From Sphingomonadales bacterium (GTDB lineage: Bacteria; Pseudomonadota; Alphaproteobacteria; Sphingomonadales; Kordiimonadaceae), in assembly GCA_011088215.1 (NCBI GenBank), contig JAALKD010000018.1:1-54576 (forward strand): DNA of 54,576 nt, written 5' to 3'. The notes beneath the pieces were generated by a model. It had not been told where the DNA came from, made no database searches, and worked only from the letters and a program-made list of their open reading frames with translations. Of this stretch, positions 35,137-44,634 are shown one piece after another (position 1 is the stretch's first letter; each line of letters opens with the position of its first letter). Made by a program: the position numbers and the translations under genes.

Positions 35137-36972
35137 GTGGAATTAATCGAACCTACCCTGCAAATGTGGCTAACTTTTGCGATCGTTATTGCAGCGATTG
35201 GCGCCTATTCCTATGACCGGATTCCGCTTGAACTGTCGTCAATTGCGACAGTAGCGCTGGTTTTGCTGCTGTTCACTGTCATGCCGGTACTGGACGACGA
35301 CGGCAACAATGTTCTGGACAACCGCGACATCCTGAAAGGTTTTGCTGACCCGTCGCTTATCACCATTATGGCGCTGCTGGTTGTCGGCCAGGGCCTGGTG
35401 CAAACCGGGGCCTTAAACGGACCAGCGCATATGCTGGTTGGCTGGGGGAAAACTCATCCCAATGTGGTGTTGGTTGCCAGCCTGGCGGTGGTGATGTTGA
35501 TTTCAGCCATTATGAACAACACGCCGGTTGTGGTGATTTTTATTCCCATCCTTGCGGCAGTTGCAGACAAATTAGGCAAGCAATCGGCGCAGGTTATGAT
35601 GCCACTGAGTTTCGCCGCAATTTTGGGCGGCAACATGACCAAAATTGGGTCCAGCACCAACCTGTTGGCCGCGGGCGCTTACGAACAATCTCACGGCGGC
35701 ACCATCGCCTTTTTTGACTTTACCGTGCCAGGCGCTGCGCTCGCAGCGGTTGGTTTCCTCTATGTAATATTTGTTGCTCCAAAGCTACTAGTGGACCGCA
35801 GCGGTATTGCCAAGCGATTGGCCGGAAGTGGCGGCAAACAATTTCTATTTCAAATGGAATTGGCCCCGGACAATGGCCTGGTGGGCCAAAGCGCCATTGC
35901 GGGCATGTTCCCCGGCCTGAAGGACGTGACCGTGCGCATGATTCAGCGCGGGCACCTGAAACTATTGCCACCCTACGACGACATCACGTTGAGTGTCGGC
36001 GACATTGTTATGGTAGCTGCAACTCGCAGCGTGATGACCGAGCTGTTGAATGCATCCCCAGACCTGGTGACTGACGCCGGGGGCGATGACAGCGACGACG
36101 AACAGGCAGGACAGCGCCGGGTTATCGCAGAAGCGGTGATTGCGCCTGCCTCTAGAATGGATGGCCGCACATTGGCGCAATCGGGCTTTCGGGCGGAAAC
36201 AGGATGTTCGGTGCTGGGTGTGCAGCGGCGCAGCCGGATGATCCGTGCAGCCTTGACCGCTCTGCGGCTGGAAGCTGGTGATGTGTTGCTGGTTATGGGC
36301 GGACGCCACAATGTGCTGGACCTACGCGACAACCAGGATGTTCTATTGATGGAATCGTCGGCCTCTGACGTGCCGATGAAAGAATATGCAGTGCGCGCTC
36401 TGATGGTATTTGCCGGCGTTGTTTTTACCGCCGCCCTTGAAATTATGCCGATTGTTGTCTCTGCCATGATCGGTGCGACTATGATGATGGTGTTGCGCTG
36501 TTTGAATGTGCGGCAAGCCAGCCGAGCCATCGACCGCCGGGTTTTCACCATTGTTGGCGCAGCTCTGGCTCTTGGCACTGCCATGCAGGGTACCGGCGGC
36601 GCTGCATGGCTGGCGCATTCATCGCTCGAACTGATGATGGGCGCGCCGATATGGGTAATCCTGTCAGGGTTCTTCCTCCTTGTCGCGCTGCTGACCAATG
36701 TACTTTCGAACAATGCCACAGCGGTGCTGTTCACGCCGATTGCAGTTTCAATCGCGCTCGAACTGCAGGTGGACCCCATGCCCTTCTTGCTGGCAGTTAT
36801 TTTCGGCGCAAACTGCAGTTTCGCCACACCGATGAGTTACCAGACCAACTTGCTGGTGATGGCACCAGGACACTACCGATTTATCGACTTTGTCCGTGTG
36901 GGCACGCCGCTGATTGTGATCATGTGGGTGACATTCACTTTGTTTGTGCCTTGGTATTATGGTTTACTCTAA
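35137..36972 (+). CDS. SLC13-family permease with two TrkA-C domains
   Basis: A 611-aa inner-membrane transporter of the divalent anion:sodium symporter (DASS) type. Hydrophobic helices flank the first SNT-like motif (IMNNTPVVVIFIPIL; GGNMTKIGSSTNLLAAG) and the second (LTNVLSNNATAVLFTPIAVS; FATPMSYQTNLLVMAPG). Between them, residues about 225-415 are soluble and contain two RCK_C/TrkA-C modules (ELAPDNGLVGQSAIAGMFPG; ITLSVGDIVMVAATRS; LRLEAGDVLLVMGGRHN). Such fused RCK domains are known in SLC13 permeases and are expected to bind ligand. Substrates are dicarboxylates or sulfate. GTG at 35137 follows GAGGTC. Confidence 0.92.
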   Translation: MELIEPTLQMWLTFAIVIAAIGAYSYDRIPLELSSIATVALVLLLFTVMPVLDDDGNNVLDNRDILKGFADPSLITIMALLVVGQGLVQTGALNGPAHMLVGWGKTHPNVVLVASLAVVMLISAIMNNTPVVVIFIPILAAVADKLGKQSAQVMMPLSFAAILGGNMTKIGSSTNLLAAGAYEQSHGGTIAFFDFTVPGAALAAVGFLYVIFVAPKLLVDRSGIAKRLAGSGGKQFLFQMELAPDNGLVGQSAIAGMFPGLKDVTVRMIQRGHLKLLPPYDDITLSVGDIVMVAATRSVMTELLNASPDLVTDAGGDDSDDEQAGQRRVIAEAVIAPASRMDGRTLAQSGFRAETGCSVLGVQRRSRMIRAALTALRLEAGDVLLVMGGRHNVLDLRDNQDVLLMESSASDVPMKEYAVRALMVFAGVVFTAALEIMPIVVSAMIGATMMMVLRCLNVRQASRAIDRRVFTIVGAALALGTAMQGTGGAAWLAHSSLELMMGAPIWVILSGFFLLVALLTNVLSNNATAVLFTPIAVSIALELQVDPMPFLLAVIFGANCSFATPMSYQTNLLVMAPGHYRFIDFVRVGTPLIVIMWVTFTLFVPWYYGLL

Positions 36973-36991
36973 TCATGAGTGAACCAAAAAA

Positions 36992-37729
36992 ATGACAGAC
37001 CAAGGCGTACAGTTCCCAAAATTTTACGTAACGGCAGCATCGCCCTGCCCATACATTGACGGCCAGGAAGAACGCAAGGTTTTCACCGAATTGAAAGGCG
37101 CAGACGCCGCCGCCCTAAATGAAGCGCTGGGCAAGGTTGGGTTTCGCCGCAGTCAAACCGTTGTTTATAGGCCTGCCTGCGAAAATTGCGCTGAATGCGT
37201 CTCTGTCAGAGTGCTTGCACCTTTTTACACGCCCAGCCGATCGCTGCGCCGTATCGCTAAACTGAACAGTGACCTGACATCTGACGTTCGGCCCGCAATA
37301 GCAACAGACGAGCAATTCGAGCTTTTATCCCGCTACCTGTCAGCGCGTCACGGCGATGGCTCGATGGCCGGCATGACCCGCGAAGAATTCGAAGACATGG
37401 TGGAATCCAGCCCGGTCAATACTGTCTCAATTGAATATCGCCGCGCCCTAACCAAGGAGCTGATTGCCGTTGCCCTGACCGACCAGATGTCCGATGGCCT
37501 TTCGATGGTTTACAGTTTTTTCGACCCAGGCGAAGAACGGCGCTCGATCGGCACCTATCTGATTCATGACCACATTTTGCGCAGCCAGCAGGCGAATCAG
37601 GAATTTGTATATTTGGGTTATTACGTCAAAGACAGCCCCAAAATGAGCTATAAGGCCCGTTTCAAACCGTTGGAACGGTTGGGGCCCAACGGTTGGGACC
37701 CGTTTGAACCCACTTCACAAGAAGTTTAG
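36992..37729 (+). CDS. bpt: Aspartate/glutamate leucyltransferase (arginyltransferase family)
   Basis: A 245-aa enzyme that adds leucine from Leu-tRNA to N-terminal Asp/Glu, marking proteins for ClpS/ClpAP. The N-terminal Cys block is SPCPYIDGQEERKVF, then CENCAECVSVRVLAPFYTPS. Central blocks are GLSMVYSFFDPGEERRSIGTY and YVKDSPKMSYKARFKPLERLG, ending in WDPFEPTS, as in Bpt. It starts 20 bp after the SLC13 gene and may share its transcript. Length is normal. Confidence 0.95.
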   Translation: MTDQGVQFPKFYVTAASPCPYIDGQEERKVFTELKGADAAALNEALGKVGFRRSQTVVYRPACENCAECVSVRVLAPFYTPSRSLRRIAKLNSDLTSDVRPAIATDEQFELLSRYLSARHGDGSMAGMTREEFEDMVESSPVNTVSIEYRRALTKELIAVALTDQMSDGLSMVYSFFDPGEERRSIGTYLIHDHILRSQQANQEFVYLGYYVKDSPKMSYKARFKPLERLGPNGWDPFEPTSQEV

Positions 37730-37909
37730 CCGCAAATAGCTGCTCTTTGTACGTTTGGGGCCTGCTCTTTACTTGCTATGGGCTTTTCTGACTCTATACT
37801 GGCTCCGAATTTGACGGTCAGCCACATGTGGCCGCATCAAACAGAAAAATATACCGTTCACATTTTTACCGATGCCTGAATGGTTGGATGAAAGGTGGGG
37901 ACCACATTC

Positions 37910-39100
37910 GTGACACGCAAAGACAAAGCCGTGACGTTAAACAAAAATAAAAGTGCCCAAGTTTCGACTGGAAAGACTGCACCCAGCCGCCGCAACATCA
38001 TTCGCGGTGCCGGCCTCGTTGGTGCAGCAACTGTTGTCGCCGCCTGCGACAGTGGCGGAAACGCGCCGCAAAATGAGGGCGGCCCGGCGATCGTTAGCCA
38101 AAAACGCAATCTGAAAATGGTAACCACCTGGCCTAAAAATTTCCCGGGCCTTGGCACGGGTGCCGAACGACTTGCGCGCAGGATTGAAGCGCTGTCGGAC
38201 GGCAACCTGACGATAAAAGTTTATGCCGGCGGCGAGCTTGTCGGCCCGCTGGAGGCCTTTGACGCCGTATCACAGGGCAAAGCCGACATGTATCACGGCG
38301 GCGAATATTACTGGCAGGGCAAATCGCCCGCGTTTAATTTCTTTTGCACAGTGCCCATGGGCATGACCGCACCGGAAATTACCTCGTGGATCCGCTTTGG
38401 GGGCGGCCAACCCTTGTGGGACGAACTATCAGCCCGCTTCAATGTCAAAGCATTCCTTGCCGGAAATTCAGGCACCCAGATGGGCGGCTGGTTCAACAAG
38501 GAAATGAACTCGATTGAAGATTTTCAGGGCCTGCGTATCCGCATGCCGGGCTTGGGCGGCGAAGTGATGAAGCGGGTCGGTGCGACGCCGGTTACCAAAG
38601 CAGGCGGTGAGATTTTTCAAGCATTAAGTCAGGGCAATATCGATGCGACCGAATGGGTTGGCCCCTGGAACGATTTGGCTTTTGGCTTCTATTCCATCGT
38701 GAAAAACTACTACTATCCCGGCATTCATGAGCCGGGTACCGCGCTGGCATTGGGGCTGAACCTCGACCTCTGGAACGATATGTCGGCCACTGAAAAGGCA
38801 TGGATTGAAGCAGCCACCGCCGCGGAAAATGACATAATGTTGGCTGAGTTTAACGCCAATAACGCCCGCGCGCTGGACACACTCATAAACGAACACAACG
38901 TTAATCTGTTAAAGTTCAATGATGATATCCTGAGTGAGCTGGGTTCGGTTTCAAACCAGGTTGTTGCAGAAGTAGCCAACCACGACGAGCTCTCAAAACG
39001 AATTTTCGATAGCTATATGGCCGGCCGCACCAACGGCAGACGCTGGGGCGAAATCGCGGAGAAAGCCTTTATGGACGCCCGCAATCTGTCTGACGGATAA
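37910..39100 (+). CDS. TRAP transporter substrate-binding protein (mannitol/chloroaromatic class)
   Basis: A 396-aa DctP-family periplasmic protein. A twin-arginine signal, SRRNIIRGAGLVGAATVVAA, followed by Cys (lipobox-like VAAC), suggests Tat export and lipidation. The binding domain has KMVTTWPKNFPGLGTGAERLA, LSQGNIDATEWVGPWND and AGNSGTQMGGWFNKE, as in the TakP/COG4663 group, which binds 2-oxo acids. The start is GTG 37910, with AAAGGTGGGG at a good distance; GTG 37895 is possible. The permeases follow immediately. Confidence 0.92.
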   Translation: MTRKDKAVTLNKNKSAQVSTGKTAPSRRNIIRGAGLVGAATVVAACDSGGNAPQNEGGPAIVSQKRNLKMVTTWPKNFPGLGTGAERLARRIEALSDGNLTIKVYAGGELVGPLEAFDAVSQGKADMYHGGEYYWQGKSPAFNFFCTVPMGMTAPEITSWIRFGGGQPLWDELSARFNVKAFLAGNSGTQMGGWFNKEMNSIEDFQGLRIRMPGLGGEVMKRVGATPVTKAGGEIFQALSQGNIDATEWVGPWNDLAFGFYSIVKNYYYPGIHEPGTALALGLNLDLWNDMSATEKAWIEAATAAENDIMLAEFNANNARALDTLINEHNVNLLKFNDDILSELGSVSNQVVAEVANHDELSKRIFDSYMAGRTNGRRWGEIAEKAFMDARNLSDG

Positions 39101-39108
39101 AGCGTCGA

Positions 39109-39615
39109 ATGATCAACAGACTTATCACGCAACTGGACGGATTTTCCGCTAGAACTGGTGATTTTCTCGCCCTTCTGCCACTACTTCTGGTGTTGGTTCA
39201 GTTTGCCGTCGTGCTGTTGGTTTATGTATTTTCCTCGGGTAGCGTGCAACTGCAGGAAAGCCTGCAATATATCAACGCGCTGATGTTCCTGGGCGGAGCG
39301 GGATATACGGCTTTCAAAGACGAACATGTGCGTGTTGATCTTCTTTATTGCAATTTTAGCGAACGCGGCAAAACCAAGGTTAATTTCTACGGCACCCTGT
39401 TTTTACTGGTGCCGTTTCTGGTTTTATTCTGGCACGCTAGCGTTCCCTATGTCACCGACAGCTGGGCAATCTTGGAAACCAGTGTCGAATCCAGCGGCCT
39501 ACCGTTTGTTTACATTCTGAAATCAACCCTGTTGTTGTTTGCTTTTACCCTTACGCTACATGCCGCCGCTGACTTGCTACGCCACGGCAAGGCCCTGTTT
39601 GGGGAGCCGCGCTAA
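39109..39615 (+). CDS. TRAP transporter small permease (DctQ-type)
   Basis: A 168-aa membrane protein with four hydrophobic helices (residues about 20-45, 55-75, 90-115 and 140-160). It follows the binding protein by 8 bp and shares one base with the large permease (TAATG). Its length is normal for the COG4665 small subunits, which stabilise the large permease. Confidence 0.92.
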   Translation: MINRLITQLDGFSARTGDFLALLPLLLVLVQFAVVLLVYVFSSGSVQLQESLQYINALMFLGGAGYTAFKDEHVRVDLLYCNFSERGKTKVNFYGTLFLLVPFLVLFWHASVPYVTDSWAILETSVESSGLPFVYILKSTLLLFAFTLTLHAAADLLRHGKALFGEPR

Positions 39616-41198
39616 TGGACATATCGGTCATCCTAACGCTGCTGATGTTCATGACCCTTGTGGGTATGTTGATGTCAGGTTTTCCGGTTGCCTTTACTTT
39701 GGCTGGAACCGGGCTGCTGTTTGGCGGAATTGGAATTGCCACTGGCCTGATGGATTTTAGTTTTCTGGAAATCCTGCCTAACCGATTGTTTGGTAACGTC
39801 ATTCGCAACGAATTACTGTTTGCTGTACCGCTATTTGTTACCATGGGCGTGATGCTGGAAAAATCCAATGTGGCTGAAGAATTGCTGGAAAGCATGGGCA
39901 AATTATTCGGCAGCCTGCGCGGCGGGTTAGGCATTTCCGTAACCATCGTTGGTGCGTTGCTCGCTGCCTCAACCGGCATCGTGGGGGCAACAGTTGTCAC
40001 CATGGGACTGCTCTCTTTGCCCACAATGATGCGGCGCGGCTACGACACCTCGCTAGCCACCGGATCAATCGCGGCAGCTGGCACGCTGGGGCAAATTATC
40101 CCGCCATCAATCGTGCTTATTTTGCTGGCCGACGTCATGTCGAACGCCTGGCAGCAGGCGCAGTTGAACAAGGGTATGTTTTCGCCTGTACCCATGAGTG
40201 CGGGCGAGCTTTTCGCCGGTGCGCTGATACCCGGTCTGGCCCTTGTTGGCCTGTATATTCTGTATCAGATAGGCATGGCTATTTTCCGACCTGAAACCAG
40301 CCCGGCAATTCCACGCGATGAAGCCGAGAGCGATGACGGCCCTTATATGCGCCTGTTTCTGGCCTTGCTCCCGCCACTGTTTTTAATCGTTGCAGTGCTG
40401 GGGTCAATCTTAACAGGTATAGCAACCCCAACCGAAGCGGCATCTGTTGGCGCGGTCGGTGCTATCCTGTTGGGCGCTGCGCGGCTGGGAGCCAGAATGC
40501 GCATTGTTGTTCTGGTCAGTATCGCGGCGCTTGGATTGCTGCTGGCAATTGCTGCCGGATTTGATCTGCGCATGGGCAGACAGGTTGTACCCACTGCCGA
40601 CCAGTTCGCTTTCTGGGCCGCAGTTGGCCTAACTCTGCTGTTCTTTGTAGGACTTGCCAACGCACTGTGGCGCACCCATAAATCGGGCGTATTAGGCGAA
40701 GTAATGCGGTCCACCGTGCGTATCAGCACCATGATTTACGCGATCCTGATTGGGGCATCGCTATTTTCGCTGGTGTTCCGCGGCATCGGCGGCGACGAGA
40801 TCATCGAGGCCATGTTGCACGGCCTGCCTGGCGGACAGTTCACCGCTATCCTGCTGGTAATGATATTGATGTTTGTGCTGGGCTTCTTTCTCGATTTTAT
40901 CGAGATCACCTTCGTGGTTGTTCCGGTTGTCGCCCCTGCACTGTTGGCCATGGATGGCACATACGGCCCCATCTGGCTGGGTGTTTTGATGGCAATGAAC
41001 CTGCAAACCAGTTTCCTGACCCCGCCGTTTGGCTTTGCCCTGTTTTACTTGCGCGGCGTGGTGCCCGAAGACGTACCAACCACCGCAATTTACCGCGGTG
41101 TTATGCCGTTTGTGGTCATCCAAATCATCGCTTTGCTGGTGATATCTTTGTTCCCTGAACTGGTGACCTGGTTGCCGGGTCTTCTATTCCACGGCTAG
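39615..41198 (+). CDS. TRAP transporter large permease (DctM-type)
   Basis: A 527-aa permease of the COG4664 class, longer than classic DctM because of a soluble loop with two extra helices (residues about 235-355). Typical blocks: SGFPVAFTLAGTGLLFGG, GTLGQIIPPSIVLILLADVM, LGFFLDFIEITFVVVPVVAP and MNLQTSFLTPPFGFALFY. It works with the two preceding gene products in sodium-driven uptake of an organic acid. Confidence 0.93.
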   Translation: MDISVILTLLMFMTLVGMLMSGFPVAFTLAGTGLLFGGIGIATGLMDFSFLEILPNRLFGNVIRNELLFAVPLFVTMGVMLEKSNVAEELLESMGKLFGSLRGGLGISVTIVGALLAASTGIVGATVVTMGLLSLPTMMRRGYDTSLATGSIAAAGTLGQIIPPSIVLILLADVMSNAWQQAQLNKGMFSPVPMSAGELFAGALIPGLALVGLYILYQIGMAIFRPETSPAIPRDEAESDDGPYMRLFLALLPPLFLIVAVLGSILTGIATPTEAASVGAVGAILLGAARLGARMRIVVLVSIAALGLLLAIAAGFDLRMGRQVVPTADQFAFWAAVGLTLLFFVGLANALWRTHKSGVLGEVMRSTVRISTMIYAILIGASLFSLVFRGIGGDEIIEAMLHGLPGGQFTAILLVMILMFVLGFFLDFIEITFVVVPVVAPALLAMDGTYGPIWLGVLMAMNLQTSFLTPPFGFALFYLRGVVPEDVPTTAIYRGVMPFVVIQIIALLVISLFPELVTWLPGLLFHG

Positions 41199-41279
41199 CA
41201 AACGCAGACACCTGCGACCTAACAGAAAGTTTACAACCCTTTGGTTGCCGCCGGGCCGCGGTCCTGCTACCCATTCGCC

Positions 41280-41747
41280 ATGGAAAAAACCTCACAAACA
41301 CCGAATAAATCTTTGTTCAAAAAAGTCTGGGCTCAAGTCGGCTTTGTCGGACTGGTTGCTATCTTGTTGTGGGGCAATCTGATCTATATGAACCTGCGCC
41401 CGTCGGACCCGGTTTTGCCAGGCTGGGAAGAATATTCAACACCCCGCTTCGAGGAACTGATGGCCCGCGGTGAACCAATGCTTTTTGAGGTTTATGCCTC
41501 ATGGTGCCCTACTTGCTTATTGCAGCACCGGGCGCTGGACACGTTGCACGCCGAAGGGCGAGGTCCCAATGTGCGTGCAATCAGGGTTGATTTCGAACGC
41601 GATCTGGATTTTATCCAGAAATATAACTTCCGCCACACCGGCACCATGGTGTTGTTCGACGATGGACGTGAAACAGCCCGTGCAACTGGGTTGATAACCG
41701 GCGATAAAATCGAAGAATTTTTGGCATTGCAGGGTTTCGCGCGATAG
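41280..41747 (+). CDS. Membrane-anchored thioredoxin-like protein
   Basis: A 155-aa protein with an N-terminal transmembrane helix (residues 20-40, GFVGLVAILLWGNLIYM) and a periplasmic thioredoxin fold. The redox motif is YASWCPTCLLQHRAL (CPTC). The cis-Pro position is altered to RHTGTMVLFD, so it may be an atypical thiol reductase or transfer protein. It lies 81 bp after the TRAP large permease. The start at 41280 is preferred to 41241, which lacks sense for this family. Confidence 0.85.
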   Translation: MEKTSQTPNKSLFKKVWAQVGFVGLVAILLWGNLIYMNLRPSDPVLPGWEEYSTPRFEELMARGEPMLFEVYASWCPTCLLQHRALDTLHAEGRGPNVRAIRVDFERDLDFIQKYNFRHTGTMVLFDDGRETARATGLITGDKIEEFLALQGFAR

Positions 41748-41818
41748 CACCAATCCTGCTATTCAATACTGAAGCATTGCTATGCAGTCCTCGGCCTTGG
41801 CGAGGCGGTCCCTCCGCT

Positions 41819-41835
41819 CCATATCATTGATATGG
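41819..41835. promoter_or_regulatory. Palindrome CCATATCATTGATATGG before the VOC gene
   Basis: Two perfect 8-bp arms flank one central base, 19 bp before the ATG at 41855 and just upstream of its AAGGAGG ribosome site. It is a candidate repressor operator. Confidence 0.4.
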
Positions 41836-41854
41836 CATCAGCAAGGAGGGAAAC

Positions 41855-42235
41855 ATGCTCGGATATATTTCACTTGGCACTAATGATATGTCGAAGGCCA
41901 CAGTCTTCTATGACCAGTTGGCGGCAATTGTCGGCGCAAAACGCGTTTTTGACGATGATGGTTTTGTTGCCTGGAGCAACGCACCAACCGGCGGCATTGG
42001 CCTGACAAACCCGTTGGACGGCGCGCCCGCAACAGTGGGTAACGGCGTTATGGCAGCAATTGCTGCGCCCGACCGGGCAACTGTTGATGCGATATACGCC
42101 AAAGCCATGGAACTGGGCGCGACGGACGAAGGCGAGCCAGGCCTGCGCGGCGGCGATGACAGTAACTTTTACGCGGCATATTTCCGCGACCTGGACGGCA
42201 ATAAGCTAAACGCATTTTACATGGGCCCTGTTTAA
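41855..42235 (+). CDS. VOC-family (glyoxalase-like) protein
   Basis: A 126-aa single-domain vicinal oxygen chelate protein. It begins MLGYISLGTNDMSKATVFYD and ends with YAAYFRDLDGNKLNAFYM, the metal-binding Glu of the classic motif being replaced by Asn. Many homologs are glyoxalase or bleomycin-resistance related, but function cannot be assigned. AAGGAGG precedes the ATG, and a terminator lies downstream. Confidence 0.9.
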   Translation: MLGYISLGTNDMSKATVFYDQLAAIVGAKRVFDDDGFVAWSNAPTGGIGLTNPLDGAPATVGNGVMAAIAAPDRATVDAIYAKAMELGATDEGEPGLRGGDDSNFYAAYFRDLDGNKLNAFYMGPV

Positions 42236-42310
42236 GCACTTCCCAGTTTAGGCACCTGATGGATGTAACCATCTGGCTCCAATAACGATAGAAACCTTCC
42301 CCAAAACCTG

Positions 42311-42338
42311 AAAGGCGGTCTCCTGAGCGCCTTTTTTT
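42311..42338 (+). terminator. Rho-independent terminator after the VOC gene
   Basis: AAAGGCG, a 10-base loop and CGCCTTT form a 7-bp stem followed by seven T residues (42332-42338). Confidence 0.8.
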
Positions 42339-42443
42339 CTGCACAAATTCCATTGCCGCACCGATGCCAGCACAGCAATGGGTTTGTGGCGCGGTCTATC
42401 TGTGGCATTCTATCGGAGAGAGCCGTGGTTTGGGGAGCTATCG

Positions 42444-44207
42444 ATGACACAATTCATACGCTTGGTTTTAGTTTGCTCCATTGCAACGCTGATAGTCGCT
42501 TGCTCGGAAGGGGACAACAGCCAAGAATATGCTGATACAATTTTCATTGGCGGCACCATTAAAACCATGGACGAAATCCACCCCGAGGCCGAGGCAGTTG
42601 CCATCCGGGGCGATAAGATAATATTCGTCGGCAAATCCAAAAACGCACAAAAATTCATATCAGACAATACAGAAGTCATTGACCTGACGGGTAAAATGCT
42701 GCTCCCGGGCTTTGTCGACGCCCACGATCATCTGGTTGCTGCTGACTGGCTGAACATGGAATTAAGCCTATATGGTGCCACCACCAAACAGGAAACGTTG
42801 GCATTAGTTAAAGACTATGCAGACAGCCATCCGAAGCTGCCGATCATTACGGGTATTGGATGGTCTGCCAGCGTGTTGGGCGGGTTCCCAACAGCCGCCG
42901 ATCTGGACGCGATTGTACCGGACCGTCCGGTTGTCCTGATTGAGTTTACCTCCCACGAGGGGTGGTTAAACACCGCAGCACTGAAAGCTGCCAACATCAC
43001 TGCCGACACGCCCGATTTGAACCCTGGCACCACATATTGGATACGCGACGAACAAGGCAACCCCACAGGGGTCGGCATCGAAGCGCAGTGGATGGAAGCC
43101 TATCTGGCGCTGGGACTGTGGGATGCGGAAAAAATGATCTCAGCGAGCGCTACCAAGCTGATGACAATTGCGACAAAGGGCGGGGTCACCACTGCGCAAA
43201 TGACCGGCATCCTTACACCCACAATCCCTTATCATGAGCGATCAAAGACTGATTTCGAAGCTGCGATGGCTGTCCTGCAGGCAATGGACGACCGCGGAGA
43301 ATTGAACATTCGCACCTTTACAATGCCTGTGCTGAAAGCGAAAGACGCGGACCCGGTTAAGTTCGCGCAATTTGCCGCCCGCATGGCCAAACAATACCGG
43401 AGCGACCGACTGGGCATAAAGGGCGTGAAAATCCACCCGGAAAGCATCATTTTCACCAAGTCATCGCCTTTTGTTGAACCCTACGCAGGAACAACCGCCC
43501 ACCGCGGACAATTCGGCGTGTCGCCCAAGCGCACGCTTGTGATGACCCGGGAGGCCAACAAACTTGACCTTGATCTGATTATTCATGTGGAAGGTGATGC
43601 TTCAACGCGCGCGGGCATTGATGCTTTCGAAAAGGTTCGGGCAGAAGGTTTCACTGATGCCCGCAATCAGCTTCATCATCTGACTTTCACTCACAAGGAC
43701 GACATTCAGCGCATCATTGATCAGGATATCGCGGTGAATGCTTCGCCGATGTTTTACAATACATTCGGCCAACAACATACCCTGTTTAACAGCCTGTTGG
43801 GCGAGGCACGGGTGAACCGGTCATTGGGCCTGTATTCCGATCTGGCCAAAAAAGGGGTTCGGGTCTCCATATCGCCGGATTACCCCGGTGTTCCTGCCAC
43901 CATGCTGGCCCCGCTGTTTCAAATTCAGGCGGCTGTTACCCTGCAAGATCCAAGCGACCCGGCTTCTATCCCCTTCCCGCCGAACCGCCAGCCAATGACA
44001 CTGGATGAAGCGCTGAAAGCTTATACAATCGATGCCGCGTGGTTCATGCGTATGGAAGATAAAGTCGGTAGCATAGAGGTGGGCAAATATGCAGATTTTG
44101 TTGTGTTGGAAACAGATATTCGCGCGGTTACGCTTCAGGAACTGAAAGATGTGAAAGTGCTGAGCACCATGATGGGTGGGCGCTTCACCTACCGCGAAGG
44201 GCTATAA
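42444..44207 (+). CDS. Amidohydrolase (YtcJ-like), lipoprotein
   Basis: A 587-aa metal-dependent hydrolase of the amidohydrolase_3 family. The signal VLVCSIATLIVAC has a lipobox Cys at residue 19, so it should be membrane-anchored. Key blocks: GKMLLPGFVDAHDHL (HxH metal site), GIGWSASVLGGFPTAADLD, LIIHVEGDASTRAGIDAFE, NQLHHLTFTHKDDI and VGSIEVGKYADFVVLETDI. The substrate is unknown. The start at 42444 is the first Met of the signal peptide; an in-frame ATG at 42378 adds unlikely residues. Confidence 0.92.
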   Translation: MTQFIRLVLVCSIATLIVACSEGDNSQEYADTIFIGGTIKTMDEIHPEAEAVAIRGDKIIFVGKSKNAQKFISDNTEVIDLTGKMLLPGFVDAHDHLVAADWLNMELSLYGATTKQETLALVKDYADSHPKLPIITGIGWSASVLGGFPTAADLDAIVPDRPVVLIEFTSHEGWLNTAALKAANITADTPDLNPGTTYWIRDEQGNPTGVGIEAQWMEAYLALGLWDAEKMISASATKLMTIATKGGVTTAQMTGILTPTIPYHERSKTDFEAAMAVLQAMDDRGELNIRTFTMPVLKAKDADPVKFAQFAARMAKQYRSDRLGIKGVKIHPESIIFTKSSPFVEPYAGTTAHRGQFGVSPKRTLVMTREANKLDLDLIIHVEGDASTRAGIDAFEKVRAEGFTDARNQLHHLTFTHKDDIQRIIDQDIAVNASPMFYNTFGQQHTLFNSLLGEARVNRSLGLYSDLAKKGVRVSISPDYPGVPATMLAPLFQIQAAVTLQDPSDPASIPFPPNRQPMTLDEALKAYTIDAAWFMRMEDKVGSIEVGKYADFVVLETDIRAVTLQELKDVKVLSTMMGGRFTYREGL

Positions 44208-44228
44208 TCAGCACTAACTAGATTAAGG

Positions 44229-44621
44229 CTATTTGCCCATTTTCTGTAGCATCAGGCCCATCAATTCGTGAACCTTGTTCACGGCTTTGAGTGGGCGCAG
44301 CATCACCTTAAACTCGGTGATTTTACCGTCTGCGTTCCAGGTGATCATATCGATGCCATCAATTTTGATGCCGTCGATGGTGGTGACAAATTCAATGACA
44401 GCACCGCTCTCGGACAGATATTCGCCGACATACTCAAAGTCATCGCCGCCAAGGACTTTGCCCGCCGACGCCAAATAGGCAAAGGTGATGGCCTTGCCTT
44501 CCTGCGGCGTATGGACAACCGGCGAATGAAACACAACATCGTCTGCCAGCATGTCGCTAAGCGCGCTTTGATCATGATTTTCAACAAAATCATACCAGCG
44601 CTGCAGGTTTTCTTTACTCAT
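44229..44621 (-). CDS. NTF2-like (SnoaL-type) protein
   Basis: A 130-aa cone-fold protein. Typical blocks are SKENLQRWYDFVENHDQSAL, DMLADDVVFHSPVVHTPQEG, and IDGIDMITWNADGKITEFKV. Such proteins act as small-molecule hydrolases, isomerases or polyketide cyclases; no function is predictable here. It begins 13 bp after the parC stop on the same strand and may be in its transcript. The longer frame to 44741 lies inside parC and is rejected. Confidence 0.88.
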   Translation of the reverse strand: MSKENLQRWYDFVENHDQSALSDMLADDVVFHSPVVHTPQEGKAITFAYLASAGKVLGGDDFEYVGEYLSESGAVIEFVTTIDGIKIDGIDMITWNADGKITEFKVMLRPLKAVNKVHELMGLMLQKMGK

Positions 44622-44634
44622 TTGGAAACCCCTA

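Noticed and set aside
35973..36827. A 284-codon open frame antisense to the SLC13 permease
   Set aside because: A shadow of codon bias in the real transporter; Ser/Arg/Thr-rich and without motifs.
37824..37835. GCCACATGTGGC palindrome upstream of the TRAP operon
   Set aside because: Short and symmetric by chance at an expected rate; no promoter elements position it as an operator.
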